64,000 nt of DNA from Clostridia bacterium UC5.1-2E3 (GCA_001304875.1 BBZO01000012.1:1-64000); one strand, 5' to 3'; shown: positions 30,158 through 40,114, numbered from the stretch's first letter. The notes: generated from the letters alone by a model not told the origin. Numbers and translations are program-made.

Positions 30158-30189
30158 GGGAGCTGCGGGCATTTTGCAGCTCCCTTTTT
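30158..30189 (+). terminator. Terminator of rdgB-yfcE
   Basis: GGGAGCTGC and GCAGCTCCC with five Ts; also usable from the other strand for the aldo/keto reductase. Confidence 0.85.
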
Positions 30190-30190
30190 G

Positions 30191-31310
30191 TTACAAAGTT
30201 CCTTCAAATCTGGCGGCAACCTGCTTCAGCCATTCCCGGATAGGAAGATGCTGCGGGCACATTTTTTCACATTGTCCGCACGCAATACAGCTGCCTGCTT
30301 TTCCAAACTGTTCTGAAAAATGGCTATACAACATTGTCTGAGCAGTCCACGCCTTTGTTTCCAGCTCCCTCATATCCGCATTGTAAAGAGCAAAGTATTT
30401 TGGAATGGCTATGTTTTCCGGGCACTTATTGATACAGTAGGCGCAGCCCGTACAAGGGATGGCAATACTGCCATTGATGATGTCTGCCGCTTTCTGAACC
30501 AGCGCATATTCTTCCTCTGTAAACGGAGTGAAATTTTCCATATAGGATAAGTTGTCTTTGACCTGTTCCAGATTGCTCATGCCGCTTAAAACCAACATCA
30601 CATTCTCATGGCTTGCCGCAAAGCGGATGGCCCATGAAGCGATGGACAGATCGGGACGATAGGAGCGAAACAGGTTCTCTGCTTCCTGCGGGATATTGGC
30701 AAGCGTCCCACCCTTTGCCGGCTCCATAACAATGACGGGTTTCCCATGCTTTTTGCGGTTTCATAGCATTTGTGGGATTGGATTGTGTCGTTTTCCCAGT
30801 CGAGATAATTCAGCTGTATCTGGACAAAATCCACTTCCGGGTGTTCCGTCAGAATCTCGTCCAGCACGTCGGCGGTATCGTGGAAGGAAAAACCGATATG
30901 CTTTACAAGTCCGGCCTTTTTCTTCCCGGTAAGGAACTCAAAGACGTGGGTATCTTCTGCTGCCTTGCGGCGGTTTCCGCCATATCATGAATTAAGTAGT
31001 AGTCGAAGTAGTCAACGCCGCACCGCTCAAGCTGCGTATTGAAATATTCCTCTAACTCACTCTCCTTGTGGATAAGGACAAGGGGCATTTTGTCTGCAAT
31101 CAGAAAAGCAGAACGGGGATAACGATCTGCAAGGCATTCTTTTACTGCGGCTTCTGATTGTCCGTTGTGATAAAACCATGCCGTATCAAAATATCGAAAG
31201 CCTTTTTCAAGAAACAAGTCAATCATGTCACACAGCTGTTTTCTGTCCGGTTGTGTGAAATCGTCGTTTACAAGCGGCAGGCGCATAAGCCCAAAGCCTA
31301 ATTTTTTCAT
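30191..31310 (-). CDS. Ferredoxin-type aldo/keto reductase (4Fe-4S)
   Basis: About 375 residues. Aldo/keto-reductase barrel (GFGLMRLP, FDTAWFYHNG with catalytic Tyr, LIADKMP, YYLIHDM) and a C-terminal bacterial ferredoxin region (CTGCAYCINKCP, CIACGQCEKMCP). Breaks at about 30945 and 30750 (EFLTGKKKAG; ETAKKHGKPVIVMEPAKGG). Lies 24 bases after the MarR gene on the same strand, so the two form an operon. Confidence 0.87.
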
Positions 31311-31334
31311 GCGTTTCCCTCCATTCTGAAATGT

Positions 31335-31772
31335 TTAAATCCCTCTGATTCTGGATATACAGGCGGCGGTATATTTTTCCCAAAGGTCTGTCATAATCTG
31401 CTGCTCCGGCTCGGTCAAAGAGGCAAAGGTTTCTAACTCGGCCTTTTCAATGTGGGAAATGACCTGCCGTTGAAATGACCGTCCCTTTTCCGTCAACATA
31501 ATAGAGCGGGCGCGCCTGTCGCCGGGATTTTCTGTTAAGGTTACATATCCTTTCTTCTCAAAAGAGAGGATTACTTTGTTAACGGTCTGTTTCGGAAAAT
31601 ACAGCGTGTCGCATATTTCCTTCTGCGTCGTCCCGTTATCGATCAACTGTAAGATAAACATGGAAATGTAGGTCAGATCGTGTTCCTTTGCATACTCCTC
31701 ATAGACATGGTTTAATCTCTGCCATGCAAGATAGAAGCGTTTTAAGTTTTTCGGCCTGTCTAATTCTTTCAT
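31335..31772 (-). CDS. MarR-family regulator
   Basis: 145 residues, intact: winged helix with TTQKEICDTLYFPKQTVNKVILSFEKKGYVTLTENPGDRRARSIMLTEKG, including the DRR wing. ATG 31772 has AAAGGAG upstream; the longer frame beginning at 31901 runs into a tRNA. Probably represses itself and the following reductase. Confidence 0.88.
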   Translation of the reverse strand: MKELDRPKNLKRFYLAWQRLNHVYEEYAKEHDLTYISMFILQLIDNGTTQKEICDTLYFPKQTVNKVILSFEKKGYVTLTENPGDRRARSIMLTEKGRSFQRQVISHIEKAELETFASLTEPEQQIMTDLWEKYTAACISRIRGI

Positions 31773-31775
31773 TGC

Positions 31776-31795
31776 ATAGTCTCCTTTTAGACTAT
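31776..31795. promoter_or_regulatory. Palindromic MarR operator overlapping the ribosome binding site
   Basis: ATAGTCT and AGACTAT are perfect 7-base arms around CCTTTT, directly before the MarR start codon. Binding here would autorepress. Confidence 0.6.
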
Positions 31796-31878
31796 TATAG
31801 CAAAGGTCAGATTTGAAATCAATAAAAGAAAAGCTCATAAAACCATCGGTTTTACGAGCTTTTCCCATTTTCCATACC

Positions 31879-31949
31879 TGGGCCAGTTGGATTCGAACCA
31901 ACGGATGCAGGAGTCAAAGTCCTGTGCCTTACCGCTTGGCGATGGCCCA
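31879..31949 (-). tRNA. tRNA-Gln (UUG)
   Basis: TGGGCCA acceptor pairs with TGGCCCA; anticodon loop CTTTGAC carries TTG; T-loop GTTCGAATC. First read 3'-most of a three-tRNA minus-strand cluster. CCA is not encoded. Confidence 0.92.
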
Positions 31950-31985
31950 AAAAATTTAGATAAAAAAAAATTCCCATACGGGAAA

Positions 31986-32060
31986 GGTGAGTACAGGGAT
32001 TCGAACCCTGGACCTCCAGAGCCACAATCTGGCGCGATAACCAACTTCGCTATACCCACC
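31986..32060 (-). tRNA. tRNA-His (GUG)
   Basis: Acceptor GTGGGTA/TACTCAC with the extra G-1 opposite C73 that marks tRNA-His; anticodon loop TTGTGGC carries GTG; T-loop GTTCGAATC. Middle gene of the cluster. Confidence 0.93.
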
Positions 32061-32094
32061 ATAGTGAATTTTCGACTGGGTCTCAAATTCAAAC

Positions 32095-32167
<73 letters not shown>

Positions 32168-32316
32168 ATATTCATTTGCGCAGTCTGCGACCGCTTCAAC
32201 GTTCTATATCCTATCATAGATATGGAAAAAAGCAAGTCTTTTTTCATATTTTTTTCGACTCATATTTCCAGCATGTGGAATGAAACGTTCTGCATGTGGA
32301 ATCAGAAAATTCCATC

Positions 32317-32345
32317 TTGCGCCGCACCTGAATATTTGATATACT
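32317..32345 (+). promoter_or_regulatory. Promoter of tRNA-Leu
   Basis: TTGCGC, 17-base spacer, TATACT, about 45 bases before the tRNA. The preceding 150 bases hold no gene. Confidence 0.5.
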
Positions 32346-32389
32346 GTGAAGCGCAGGGCGCAGAATATGGCGCTCTGCGGATACAATCT

Positions 32390-32468
32390 GCGGATGTGGC
32401 GGAATGGCAGACGCACCAGCCTTAGGAGCTGGCGGGTAACCGTGGGGGTTCAAGTCCCTTCATCCGCA
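32390..32468 (+). tRNA. tRNA-Leu (UAG)
   Basis: GCGGATG pairs with CATCCGC; anticodon loop CTTAGGA carries TAG; GTGGCGGAATGGCAGACGC D-arm of leucine tRNAs; the variable arm is short, possibly by lost bases. Confidence 0.9.
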
Positions 32469-32522
32469 CGCGGCGAACAGAATCCGAACCTGTCTCCGGA
32501 GGAGATGTGGCGCGGATTCTTG

Positions 32523-33367
32523 TCAATTAATGGCCCCATCATCCTTTGCCACGTAGAACAAAATCTTCGTGATGTATTCCTCCTCCCGTTTTGCGGTCAG
32601 ATGGTCGTGGATGCAAATTCATAGGAATCGGATACGATCCGGAGCCCGTTTTCCCGGCACCAGGAGAAGATCTTTTCATATGCTGCTCCGATCTTCAGAT
32701 ATTCTCCCATGTAGTAACAGACCACACATTCCCCCGCCGGCATCCTCAGGATCCGGGGCTCTTCCTCCACGTACTCGACAGGGAGAAACGCGTGGGAGGC
32801 GCGCACATACTCCCCGGCCATAAGGCGGTCCCTCGGCACGATGACGCCGGTCTCGAAAAACACCGGAAGTTCCCGCTCAAAGGCCTGCGAGATGCACTTT
32901 TTCGTTGCGAGGGAGATTTCCGTCAGCGTGCAGGGCTCCGGCACCGGTTCCGTGAAAATGTACTGCTCCGGGGTCTGCGTCCGTATCACCTCTCCCTCTG
33001 CGGCCTCGTCCATGTGGGACGCCACCGCGTCCAGGGTGAGGCATTTGTGGGCGATGCGGCTTCTCATCAGCGTGAGAAAGCGGATCTGCTCGTCGATGAC
33101 GGCCATCTGCCGCTCCAGAAAGCTCCGGCTGTTCTTCGCGCTTCTCTCTTCTAAATATTCTTTTATATCCTCCAGCGGGAGTCCGATCCTTCTCATAATC
33201 AGAATGGTGTCCAGAAGATCCAGCTGCTTTGCGCTGTAGAGCCGGTAGCCGTTCTGGGGATTCACACAGGCGGGCTTAAAAAGCCCGATCTTGTCGTAGA
33301 AAATCAATGCCTGCCTGGAAAGACCAGTGTATTTTGCCACTTCCCCGATGGAAAAAAAGTCGCGCAT
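32523..33367 (-). CDS. MerR-family regulator with GyrI-like effector domain
   Basis: About 280 residues. N-terminal FFSIGEVAKYTGLSRQALIFYDKIGLFKPACVNPQNGYRLYS, coiled coil (about 75-125) and a ligand domain with YYMGEYLKIG. One T is missing at about 32630; the restored tail reads YEFCIHDHLTAKREEEYITKILFYVAKDDG to a stop at 32523. Target unknown; it is divergent from the CNNM-type membrane protein. Confidence 0.85.
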
Positions 33368-33568
33368 AAAACGCCTCCTTCTGACATAATCGCTGTCATA
33401 TTTCCTATAATAATGAACGCGGGGGAGAAATGCAAGGCAAACGGCGCCGCTTTTCTATTTAACGAAAATTTAATAGAAAAATGTCCCGTCCCTATGGTAT
33501 GATGAATACCATTAAAACAGGGAGAGACGTATCTGCGCCTGCCCTCAAAAAAGGAGGAATTTTTTACT

Positions 33569-34922
33569 ATGGACACAGATCCGCAAACAGCAACATTCTG
33601 TTTCAGATCACGATTCTGCTTATTCTGACACTCATCAACGCATTCTTCGCAGGCTCCGAGATGGCGGTGGTATCGGTCAACAAAGGAAAGATACACCGGC
33701 TGGCGGAGAGCGGCAATAAGAATGCAGCCCTTATTGAGCGGCTGATGGAGGATTCCACGGTATTTTTATCCACGATCCAGGTGGCGATCACCCTGGCGGG
33801 CTTCTTCTCCAGTGCGTCTGCGGCGACAGGTATCGCCCAGGTGCTGGCGGGAAAGATAGCCGAGTGGAATATTCCCTACAGCCAGTCGCTGGCCGGTGTG
33901 GTGGTGACCATCATTCTGGCGTATTTTAACCTGGTGTTCGGTGAGCTGGTGCCGAAGCGGATCGCGCTCCAGAAGGCAGAGTGGTTCAGCCTGTTCTGTG
34001 TGCGTCCTATTTACTATATTTCCCTGGTGATGAACCGTTTATTAGGCTTTTATCCTGTCAACGACGGGGGTTTTAAAGCTCATCGGGATGCACGGGGAGG
34101 ATTTGGAGGAGGAGGTTTCCGAGGAGGAGATCAAGTCCATGCTGGAGACCGGCAGCGAGGCCGGTGTGTTCAACGATATTGAGAAGGAGATGATCACATC
34201 CATTTTCTCCTTTGACGACAAGCGGGCCCGCGACGTGATGGTTCCCAGGCAGGAGATTGTGGCGGTGGACATCAACGATCCGCTGGACGTGTGCTGGATA
34301 CGATTCTGGAGTCCATGTACTCCAAGATTCCCGTGTACGACGGCGAGATCGACCGCATGATCGGCGTCCTGCAGGTGAAGCGGCTGGTGCTGGAGGCGAG
34401 AAAGAAGTCCTTCGATCAGCTGGATTTGCGGGAGCTTCTGCAGCCGGCGTATTTTGTGCCGGAAAACCGCCGGACCGACATCCTGTTTAAGGAAATGCAG
34501 GCCGGAAATGAGAAGCTGGCGGTGCTGGTGGACGAGTACGGCGGAGTGTCCGGCATGGTCACGCTGGAGGACCTAATCGAGGAGATTGTCGGCGACATCC
34601 GCGAGGAATATGAGGAGGAGGAGCCGGAGATCAATGAGGTGGAGCCCCACAAGGTTTACCGCGTCCAGGGCGGCAGCTCCCTGTTCGACCTGAGGGAGAA
34701 ATTCCATCTGAAGGCGGAGACGCCTACGGAACTCTCTCCGGATATCTGGTGGAGCAGCTGGGGCATATCCCGTCCCCGGAGGAGACGCCTCTCCTCGTCA
34801 GCACGGACGAGGCCGATTATGAAATCACCGCGGTGGAGAACCGGGTGATCAGCTGGGTGACCATCACGCTGAAGGATAAAGAGATCAAAAAAGACAGCGA
34901 TCCTTCGCGCGGCGGGAAATAA
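33569..34922 (+). CDS. CNNM/HlyC-CorC family membrane protein with CBS domains
   Basis: About 450 residues over four breaks (about 33588, 34072, 34290, 34727). DUF21 transmembrane domain (LILTLINAFFAGSEMAVVSVNKGKI, GFFSSASAATGIAQVLA, GELVPKRIALQKAE), a CBS pair (VMVPRQEIVAVDIND, ILESMYSKIPVYDGEIDRMIGVLQVK, LVDEYGGVSGMVTLEDLIEEIVGDI) and a C-terminal CorC domain (YRVQGGSSLFDL). Start ATG 33569 behind AAAAGGAGG. The family is linked to magnesium/cobalt efflux or membrane integrity; no direct proof here. Confidence 0.87.
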
Positions 34923-34940
34923 CAGATAGAAGCATAGCAA

Positions 34941-34990
34941 AGCCTTGATTGACACATACCATGAAGGAGTGGCAATCAAGGCTCTGTTTT
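34941..34990 (+). terminator. Terminator after the CNNM-type gene
   Basis: AGCCTTGATTG and CAATCAAGGCT perfect 11-base arms, then CTGTTTTT. Confidence 0.8.
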
Positions 34991-35101
34991 TACGGTTTAA
35001 CCGAAAAAATAGTGACTCTCTCCCTGTTTTCTGCTATAATCATTTCGGCCTCACGGCCTGTCCCATATCGTATTTATTTATGCAAAGGAAATAGATCTGT
35101 C

Positions 35102-36197
35102 ATGAAAGAGAAGATAATAAAAAGTATCCGGGGAGATATTGTCCTGACTGTGTCCGTCTGTCTTGCCGTTTTCTCGTGCATTGTGGTTCCGCCGAACATC
35201 GGTTATCTCGATTACATAGATTTCAGGACGCTGATTCTTTTGTTCTGTCTGATGCTTATTATCGGCGGGCTTAGGGAGCTGAATTTCTTTCAGTTCATCG
35301 GAAAATGGATTCTGGATCACGCCAGATCCCGGCAGGGGATCTCGGTGACGCTGGTGTTCCTGTGCTTTTTCAGCAGCATGTTCATCACCAACGACGTGGC
35401 GCTGATCACGTTTGTGCCGTTCGGGATCATGATTTTAAGAAATGCGGGCATGACCTTTATCACCTGCCGGATTGTTGTGCTGATGACCATTGCGGCCAAT
35501 CTGGGCAGCATGTTTACGCCCATCGGAAATCCGCAGAACCTCTACCTGTTTACACTGTCCGGCTTAAGCATCCCTGGTTTTTTGCTTCTCATGCTGCCGT
35601 ACACCGCGGCGGCGGCCGTCCTTCTGGTTCTGTTCATCACCATGGGAGGCACAAGCGCCGGTTTTCCATCCACATCGAGGCGCCGGAGATAACCGGAAAA
35701 GCGGTCATCGGCTTCTACCTGTTTTTGTTTGCGCTCTGCCTTCTGACGGTGGGAGATGTGATTCCTCCGTGGATTCTGCTGCTTCTGGTATCGCTCGGCA
35801 TCTTTTTCACGGATCGGAAGCTGTTTGTGAAAATCGACTATTCGCTGCTGCTTACCTTCCTCTTCCTGTTCATTTTTGTGGGGAATATCAACAGCTTCGA
35901 GGCCTGCGGCATATGCTTCTGGGCGTGCTGGACGGCCACGAGCGCCTGGTCGCCATCGGCGCCAGCCAGGTCATCAGCAACGTCCCGGCGGCCATGCTTC
36001 TGTCCAATTACACGGAGAATGTGAGTGAGCTCATCATAGGCACCAACATCGGCGGCTTGGGGACGCTGATCGCCTCCATGGCCAGCCTGATTTCCTACCG
36101 GCAGGTCGCAACGGTATACCCGCGGTTTAAGGCCCGGTATCTGCTCACGTTTACGTTCTATAATCTGATATTTCTGGCGGTGTTGCTGCTGTTTTGA
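35102..36197 (+). CDS. SLC13/ArsB-type anion permease
   Basis: About 365 residues and ten or so membrane segments. Signatures FFSSMFITNDVALITFVPF and ANLGSMFTPIGNPQNLYLF, repeated near the end as SQVISNVPAAMLLSNYT and GTNIGGLGTLIASMASLIS, as in the ion-transporter superfamily. Breaks at about 35652 and 35915. Shorter than most DASS carriers. Could move dicarboxylate, citrate, sulfate or arsenite; unresolved. A TATAAT at 35035-35040 may serve its promoter. Confidence 0.8.
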
Positions 36198-36227
36198 TTA
36201 AACTGCATGAAAATTTCCAAAAACTAC

Positions 36228-36255
36228 TTGAATTTTCTTCTCCCAGTGCTATAAT
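36228..36255 (+). promoter_or_regulatory. Promoter of tRNA-Val
   Basis: TTGAAT, 16-base spacer, TATAAT, 14 bases before the tRNA. Confidence 0.7.
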
Positions 36256-36269
36256 AGTACATATCCAAT

Positions 36270-36343
36270 GGAAGTATAGCTCAGCTGGGATGAGCGTTCG
36301 CCTCACACGCGAGAGGTCATGGGTTCGAGCCCCATTACTTCCA
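36270..36343 (+). tRNA. tRNA-Val (CAC)
   Basis: GGAAGTA pairs with TACTTCC; anticodon loop CTCACAC carries CAC; TAGCTCAGCTGGG D-arm and GGTTCGAGCC T-arm. A single gene with its own promoter and terminator. Confidence 0.93.
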
Positions 36344-36348
36344 CGAAA

Positions 36349-36394
36349 AACCACGCAGGACATGCGGAGAGTTCTCCGGTCTGCGTGGTTTCTT
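36349..36394. terminator. Bidirectional terminator between tRNA-Val and the minus-strand operon
   Basis: AACCACGCAG and CTGCGTGGTT arms; T-rich tail on the plus strand and a T run on the minus side. Confidence 0.75.
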
Positions 36395-36841
36395 TTATTT
36401 TTTCTTTTTCTCCGGATCATCCAGATAAATCCGCTTCAGATCGTTCTCCTGGCAGATGATCCTGCCCTCGTCCGCCACGGCCAGCGCGCATTTCACCGCA
36501 ATGGGAATCAGCTTCCGGATGTATTCGCCCACGCCCGTATAGCCGCAGAATGCACAGCGGTGGATGCCGAACATGTATGCGTCCGAAGCGGCGTCATAGC
36601 AATCCTGGTAGGCCGCCATGTGGGGAAAGACCCGGTAGCGGAGCAGGAGATGCCGGATCATCGGATCTCCGAAGGTCTCGAAGGGATACTGCCCGTAGAG
36701 CTCCTGCACCTTTTCGGGAACCAGGGCGGCGTATCTCTTTATATTTTCCGGAATGTAGTTCTGCAGGAACTGCCTGCAGAGCTTCACCCTGTGCACCTTG
36801 TAATACCTGCGCTTGTACTCCAGGTAGGCCTCGCGGTGCAC
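36395..36841 (-). CDS. Hypothetical protein, third gene of the XRE operon
   Basis: About 148 residues, basic at both ends (EYKRRYYKVHRVK and DPEKKKK). One Cys pair (HRCAFCGYTG) in the middle could bind metal only with partners. No family recognised. The start is uncertain: GTG 36841 is used, but an ATG overlapping the upstream stop (ATGA at 36852) with one frame break would add a few residues (MKPSG) and give better coupling. The last gene of a minus-strand operon. Confidence 0.6.
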   Translation of the reverse strand: MHREAYLEYKRRYYKVHRVKLCRQFLQNYIPENIKRYAALVPEKVQELYGQYPFETFGDPMIRHLLLRYRVFPHMAAYQDCYDAASDAYMFGIHRCAFCGYTGVGEYIRKLIPIAVKCALAVADEGRIICQENDLKRIYLDDPEKKKK

Positions 36842-36850
36842 CAGACGGCT

Positions 36851-37494
36851 TCATTTCTTTGGGGAAATGTTTATGTCGCCGCGCCACATTTCGCAGCCTT
36901 CGTCCCAGCGGACCGTGTAGGTCACGGGAAAGGACAGGCGCATTTTGGCGAGCATGTCGGCGAGGGCCTGGTTCCTTGTGGTCCCGGCTTTCGTAAATTC
37001 ATGGGCCTGCGGGCCGCCGGGTTTAAGAGGATGGTGCGGCAGTCCCGGCTGACGATGAGCTCCAGCTTGCGGCTGGAGACCGCTTTCGTGAGATTGCTGT
37101 TGAAGCGGATCTCGCCTTTCTGGTTGATTGTAAAACGCTTTTCCAGGGCTTGCCGGCTTTGCGGCTCCAGAACGAAAAAGCGGTTCCAGTCGATGCCGTC
37201 CGCCTTTTCGCCTGTCTGTATGCCTGAAAACGCTGTTTTCTTTGCCGGCTTTTGTCCGCCTTCCTGCGGCTCCTGGTCCGGCTCCTGTTCAGGAATCCGG
37301 TAGAAGCTTTTCTCTGATCCGGGCTCCAGGCGGTTCCTGACTTTTAGTTTATGTACCACATTGTTTACTGCGTTCCTGTCGGAGAGGAGGATTCCCTGCT
37401 GCTCGCAGAGCGTCCGTATTTCCTGAATGCTGTGTTCTTTTTTATCCAGGAACAGCCCGTCGATCACGCGGTAAATTTCATCGTATGTTCCCAT
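36851..37494 (-). CDS. Hypothetical protein with N-terminal winged-helix-like segment
   Basis: About 214 residues. Residues 1-60 (YDEIYRVIDGLFLDKKEHSI, ALDRNAVNNVVHKLKVRN-like) look like a winged helix; a charged linker of EPDQEPQEGG type follows; the C-terminal half (GIDWNRFFVL to YTVRWDEGCEMWRGD) is an unrecognised compact domain. A G is missing at about 37018 (LLNPGGPQAHEFTKAGTTRNQ). Its ribosome site AAGGAG overlaps the XRE gene stop, 10 bases apart, so the two are translationally coupled. Possible regulator, function unknown. Confidence 0.65.
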
Positions 37495-37504
37495 TTGGAT
37501 CTCC

Positions 37505-37786
37505 TTATTGTATGTTCGTTCTGACTCCTTCCTCTGAAGCTGCAGTTCTCTCCTCCGGCCTGCGTTCCACGATGATATCTCTGATATCCACCGAGAAGAT
37601 TTTGCAGATCTGGTACATTTTTTCCACAGAAGGGCGGTTATGTCCCCGAATATAGTTGCGGACCGCGTTGGGGGTTACCTCCAACATTCGGGCCAGACCA
37701 TTTACAGATAGCCCTTATTTCTGCATGTAGTCCAAAATCCGCTGTCCCGTCTGCTTGCCGTCAATACATGTGCATTTCGCATCCAT
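37505..37786 (-). CDS. XRE-family helix-turn-helix regulator with in-frame stop
   Basis: About 93 residues counting one in-frame TAA at about 37715-37717. Before the stop: MDAKCTCIDGKQTGQRILDYMQK; after it, in the same frame: GLSVNGLARMLEVTPNAVRNYIRGHNRPSVEKMYQICKIF, a classical HTH with the stop at the start of helix 2. Either a real truncation (then a second start at MLEVTP), a recoded or substituted codon, or paired sequence errors. AGGAG precedes ATG 37786. A strong AGAGGAGG site further upstream leads a seven-codon frame MEIYKRR ending at the TAG that overlaps this site, a possible coupling leader. Confidence 0.6.
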
Positions 37787-37957
37787 CTGTTTTCTCCTAA
37801 CGCCTTTTGTAGATTTCCATAAGTTACCTCCTCTAATAATACATTTTGCGTACAGAACATACAAGCACAATATGGCTGTACCGGAAAAACTTGCAAAAAA
37901 ATTAAAAAAATTATAGAAAAATATAATTTTCTTTATGCTTTTTTTAGAAAAAAATAC

Positions 37958-37986
37958 TTGACAAAACGCTTGAAAAATTTTATATT
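37958..37986 (+). promoter_or_regulatory. Promoter of the lipoprotein gene
   Basis: TTGACA, 17-base spacer, TATATT in an AT-rich region (37810-38040) unlike the GC-rich surroundings. Predicted leader of about 115 bases. Confidence 0.65.
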
Positions 37987-38048
37987 TAACAAAGTTTTTC
38001 GGCGGAAAATCGCGCAAAATTCCGGAATAAACGCTGAAAAATTAAAAC

Positions 38049-38064
38049 GAATGCCAAGGCATTC
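38049..38064 (+). promoter_or_regulatory. Perfect hairpin in the lipoprotein leader
   Basis: GAATGCC-AA-GGCATTC, 47 bases before the start codon, without a T run. Could be an operator or an mRNA-stabilising stem. Confidence 0.4.
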
Positions 38065-38110
38065 ACTCCGACATTACATTACTTGATTACTCAAAAAAGG
38101 AGGAAAAATT

Positions 38111-38644
38111 ATGAGAAAAATGAAGATTGCAGTTCTGCTTGCAGCAGGCGTGCTTGCTCTGACCGCTTGCGGACAGGGTACCAGAAAGGAAGAGACCAAG
38201 GCAGCCACGGAGGCGGCGGCGACCGCTGAGGCTGAGACAGACGCTGTGAGCGAGGCGGACGACGACTACGCAGGCGCGGGATATGAGACCATTTCCCCCG
38301 AGGAGGACGCTGCACTCACGGAGGAGGTTTCCCGCATGCTGGCAGAGTCCCTTCAGGAGGGGCTGGATGAGGCGACCGCCGAGGACCTTTCTATTATGAT
38401 CGCGTACCCCTGCTATGTGGGCATTGGCGACGGCGTGGTGGTCAACAATGAGGACGAGTTCCTTGCCATCGACATGGACGAGTACATGACCGACGAGCTG
38501 AGAGAGGCGATCAAGAGCGCGGATATCGAAAGCATCAAGATGACCAAGGCCGGCCTGATCGTGGGCGCAGAGTCCGGCACACCGAATGTCATTTTCGGCA
38601 TAGCCGAGGACGGCACCGTGGGCATTACCGGCATCAACCCGTAA
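38111..38644 (+). CDS. Uncharacterised acidic lipoprotein
   Basis: 177 residues. Lipoprotein signal (MRKMKIAVLLAAGVLALTAC), then an Ala/Glu/Thr-rich linker and a compact acidic domain (about 75-175) ending VGITGINP. Contains MIAYPCYVGIGDGVVVNNEDEF. Strong AAGGAGG site. Monocistronic with its own promoter and terminator. No family recognised; likely extracytoplasmic. Confidence 0.8.
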   Translation: MRKMKIAVLLAAGVLALTACGQGTRKEETKAATEAAATAEAETDAVSEADDDYAGAGYETISPEEDAALTEEVSRMLAESLQEGLDEATAEDLSIMIAYPCYVGIGDGVVVNNEDEFLAIDMDEYMTDELREAIKSADIESIKMTKAGLIVGAESGTPNVIFGIAEDGTVGITGINP

Positions 38645-38679
38645 TCAGCCGCGAGGGATACATAATACAGAACACGCAG

Positions 38680-38719
38680 GGCGGACAGAGCTTGGAAAGG
38701 CTTTTGTCCGCCTTCTTTT
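38680..38719 (+). terminator. Terminator of the lipoprotein gene
   Basis: GGCGGAC and GTCCGCC arms, followed by TTCTTTTA. Confidence 0.8.
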
Positions 38720-38828
38720 ATGCCTTAAACAGGGGCGGGCGCCGCTCCTGCAGAAAGAGTTAGACATCCACCGGGAAATCTCCTATAATAGGAAGCAGGA
38801 GCAAAACACAGGGAAAGGAGCAGGAGGA

Positions 38829-40098
38829 ATGGACCTGATCAATCAGTTTATAGAGAATTACAAGAAGAAAATGCCCTTCTATGAGACGGCCGCCCGCCTG
38901 GCCGCCGGCCAGCTGGAGGCGGTGCTCAGGTCCGCCGGTATCCGGGCCATCGTCACCTACCGGGTGAAGAATCCCGGGCGGCTTAAGTCCAAGGTGCTTC
39001 GCCGCAACGGGCGCAGGGAGCAGCCCTACGGCAGTCTGCGGGAGATCTACGGGGATCTGGCGGACCTGGCCGGCGTGCGGGTCTCCCTCTATTTCCCGGG
39101 CGACCGTGTGAAGGCGGACGGGCTGATTGGCGATCTGTTTGAGATCATGGAGACGAAGCAGTTTCCCGACGAATCCAGGCCGCCGACCTACAACAAGAGA
39201 TTTTCCGGCTACTGGGCCAACCATTACCGGGCCCGCATGAAGGCCGAGAATTTAAAGGACAATCAGAAAAAGTACGCGGATGCCCGCGTCGAGATCCAGG
39301 TGCGTCGGTGCTGATGCACGCCTGGTCTGAGGTGGAGCACGATCTTGTCTACAAGCCGCTGCAGGGGACGCTCTCCGACGAGGAGCTGGCCATCCTAGAC
39401 GAGTTAAACGGCCTGGTGCTGGCCGGGGAGATCGCGCTGGAGCGCCTGCAGAGCGCCGGGAACGAGCGCGTGAAGAACAGGAACGCAGCCTTCGGAAGCC
39501 AGTACGACCTGGCTTCCTACCTCTATAATTATTTAAGCAGCAATTTCCGCCCGGAGGACATCGAGCTGCGCATGGGGAACATCGAGCTGCTCCACAGGCT
39601 CATTACCAGCCTGGGGATGAACGCCCCGAAATCCGTGGAGCCGGTTCTTAAGACGGTCCGATTCGAGAAGGACCGGAGAAACATTTCCCAGCAGATCATC
39701 GATCAGATCATAACGGGCGACGACAGGCGGTACACCGTCTACCGGGAGCTGAGAGGCGGCGGGCAGGAGATCGGGGAAAATGCCGGAAAGGCCGTGGATG
39801 ATTTCTTCGCACAGTGGATTCCGCTGGAGCGGTTTTTAAACGGCGTCGCCTACAAGGGGGCGAGAAAGCAGCACCGGCCGTTTAACGTGAATGTCATCAA
39901 GCGGATGAATGTGCTGGATCAGGAATTGGTAAATCAGATCGTGGCGCTCAGAAAAGTCAGAAACATGCTGATTCACGACATCGAGATCCGGAGACCGGGG
40001 AGCTGGAGAAAAAGACAGCCGAGGCAAAAGAGCTTCTCGCGAAGCTCAGGGAGATATTTGCCTCTGCGGACAGCGGAAAGGCCCCGGAGGGCCGGTGA
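38829..40098 (+). CDS. RelA/SpoT synthetase-domain protein with long C-terminal extension
   Basis: About 422 residues across breaks at about 39306 and 39995. Synthetase core at about 25-190: VTYRVKNPGRLKSK, YGDLADLAGVRVSLYF (substrate-binding), FSGYWANHYRARMK (G-loop equivalent), VEIQVGSVLMHAWSEVEHDLVYKP with the catalytic Glu of EIQ. No HD hydrolase domain, and a helical C-terminal extension of about 220 residues with no TGS/ACT/ZBD signatures. A (p)ppGpp or pppApp-type synthetase is likely; some relatives with such architecture are toxins or phage sensors. No antitoxin-like small gene is adjacent. Confidence 0.78.
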
Positions 40099-40114
40099 GA
40101 ACGGCGGGGACTGC

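Noticed and set aside
38829..40098. Confident assignment as a CapRel-type phage-defence toxin
   Set aside because: The synthetase domain and long tail are suggestive only; no antitoxin-like motif could be recognised in the tail, so it is kept as a hypothesis.
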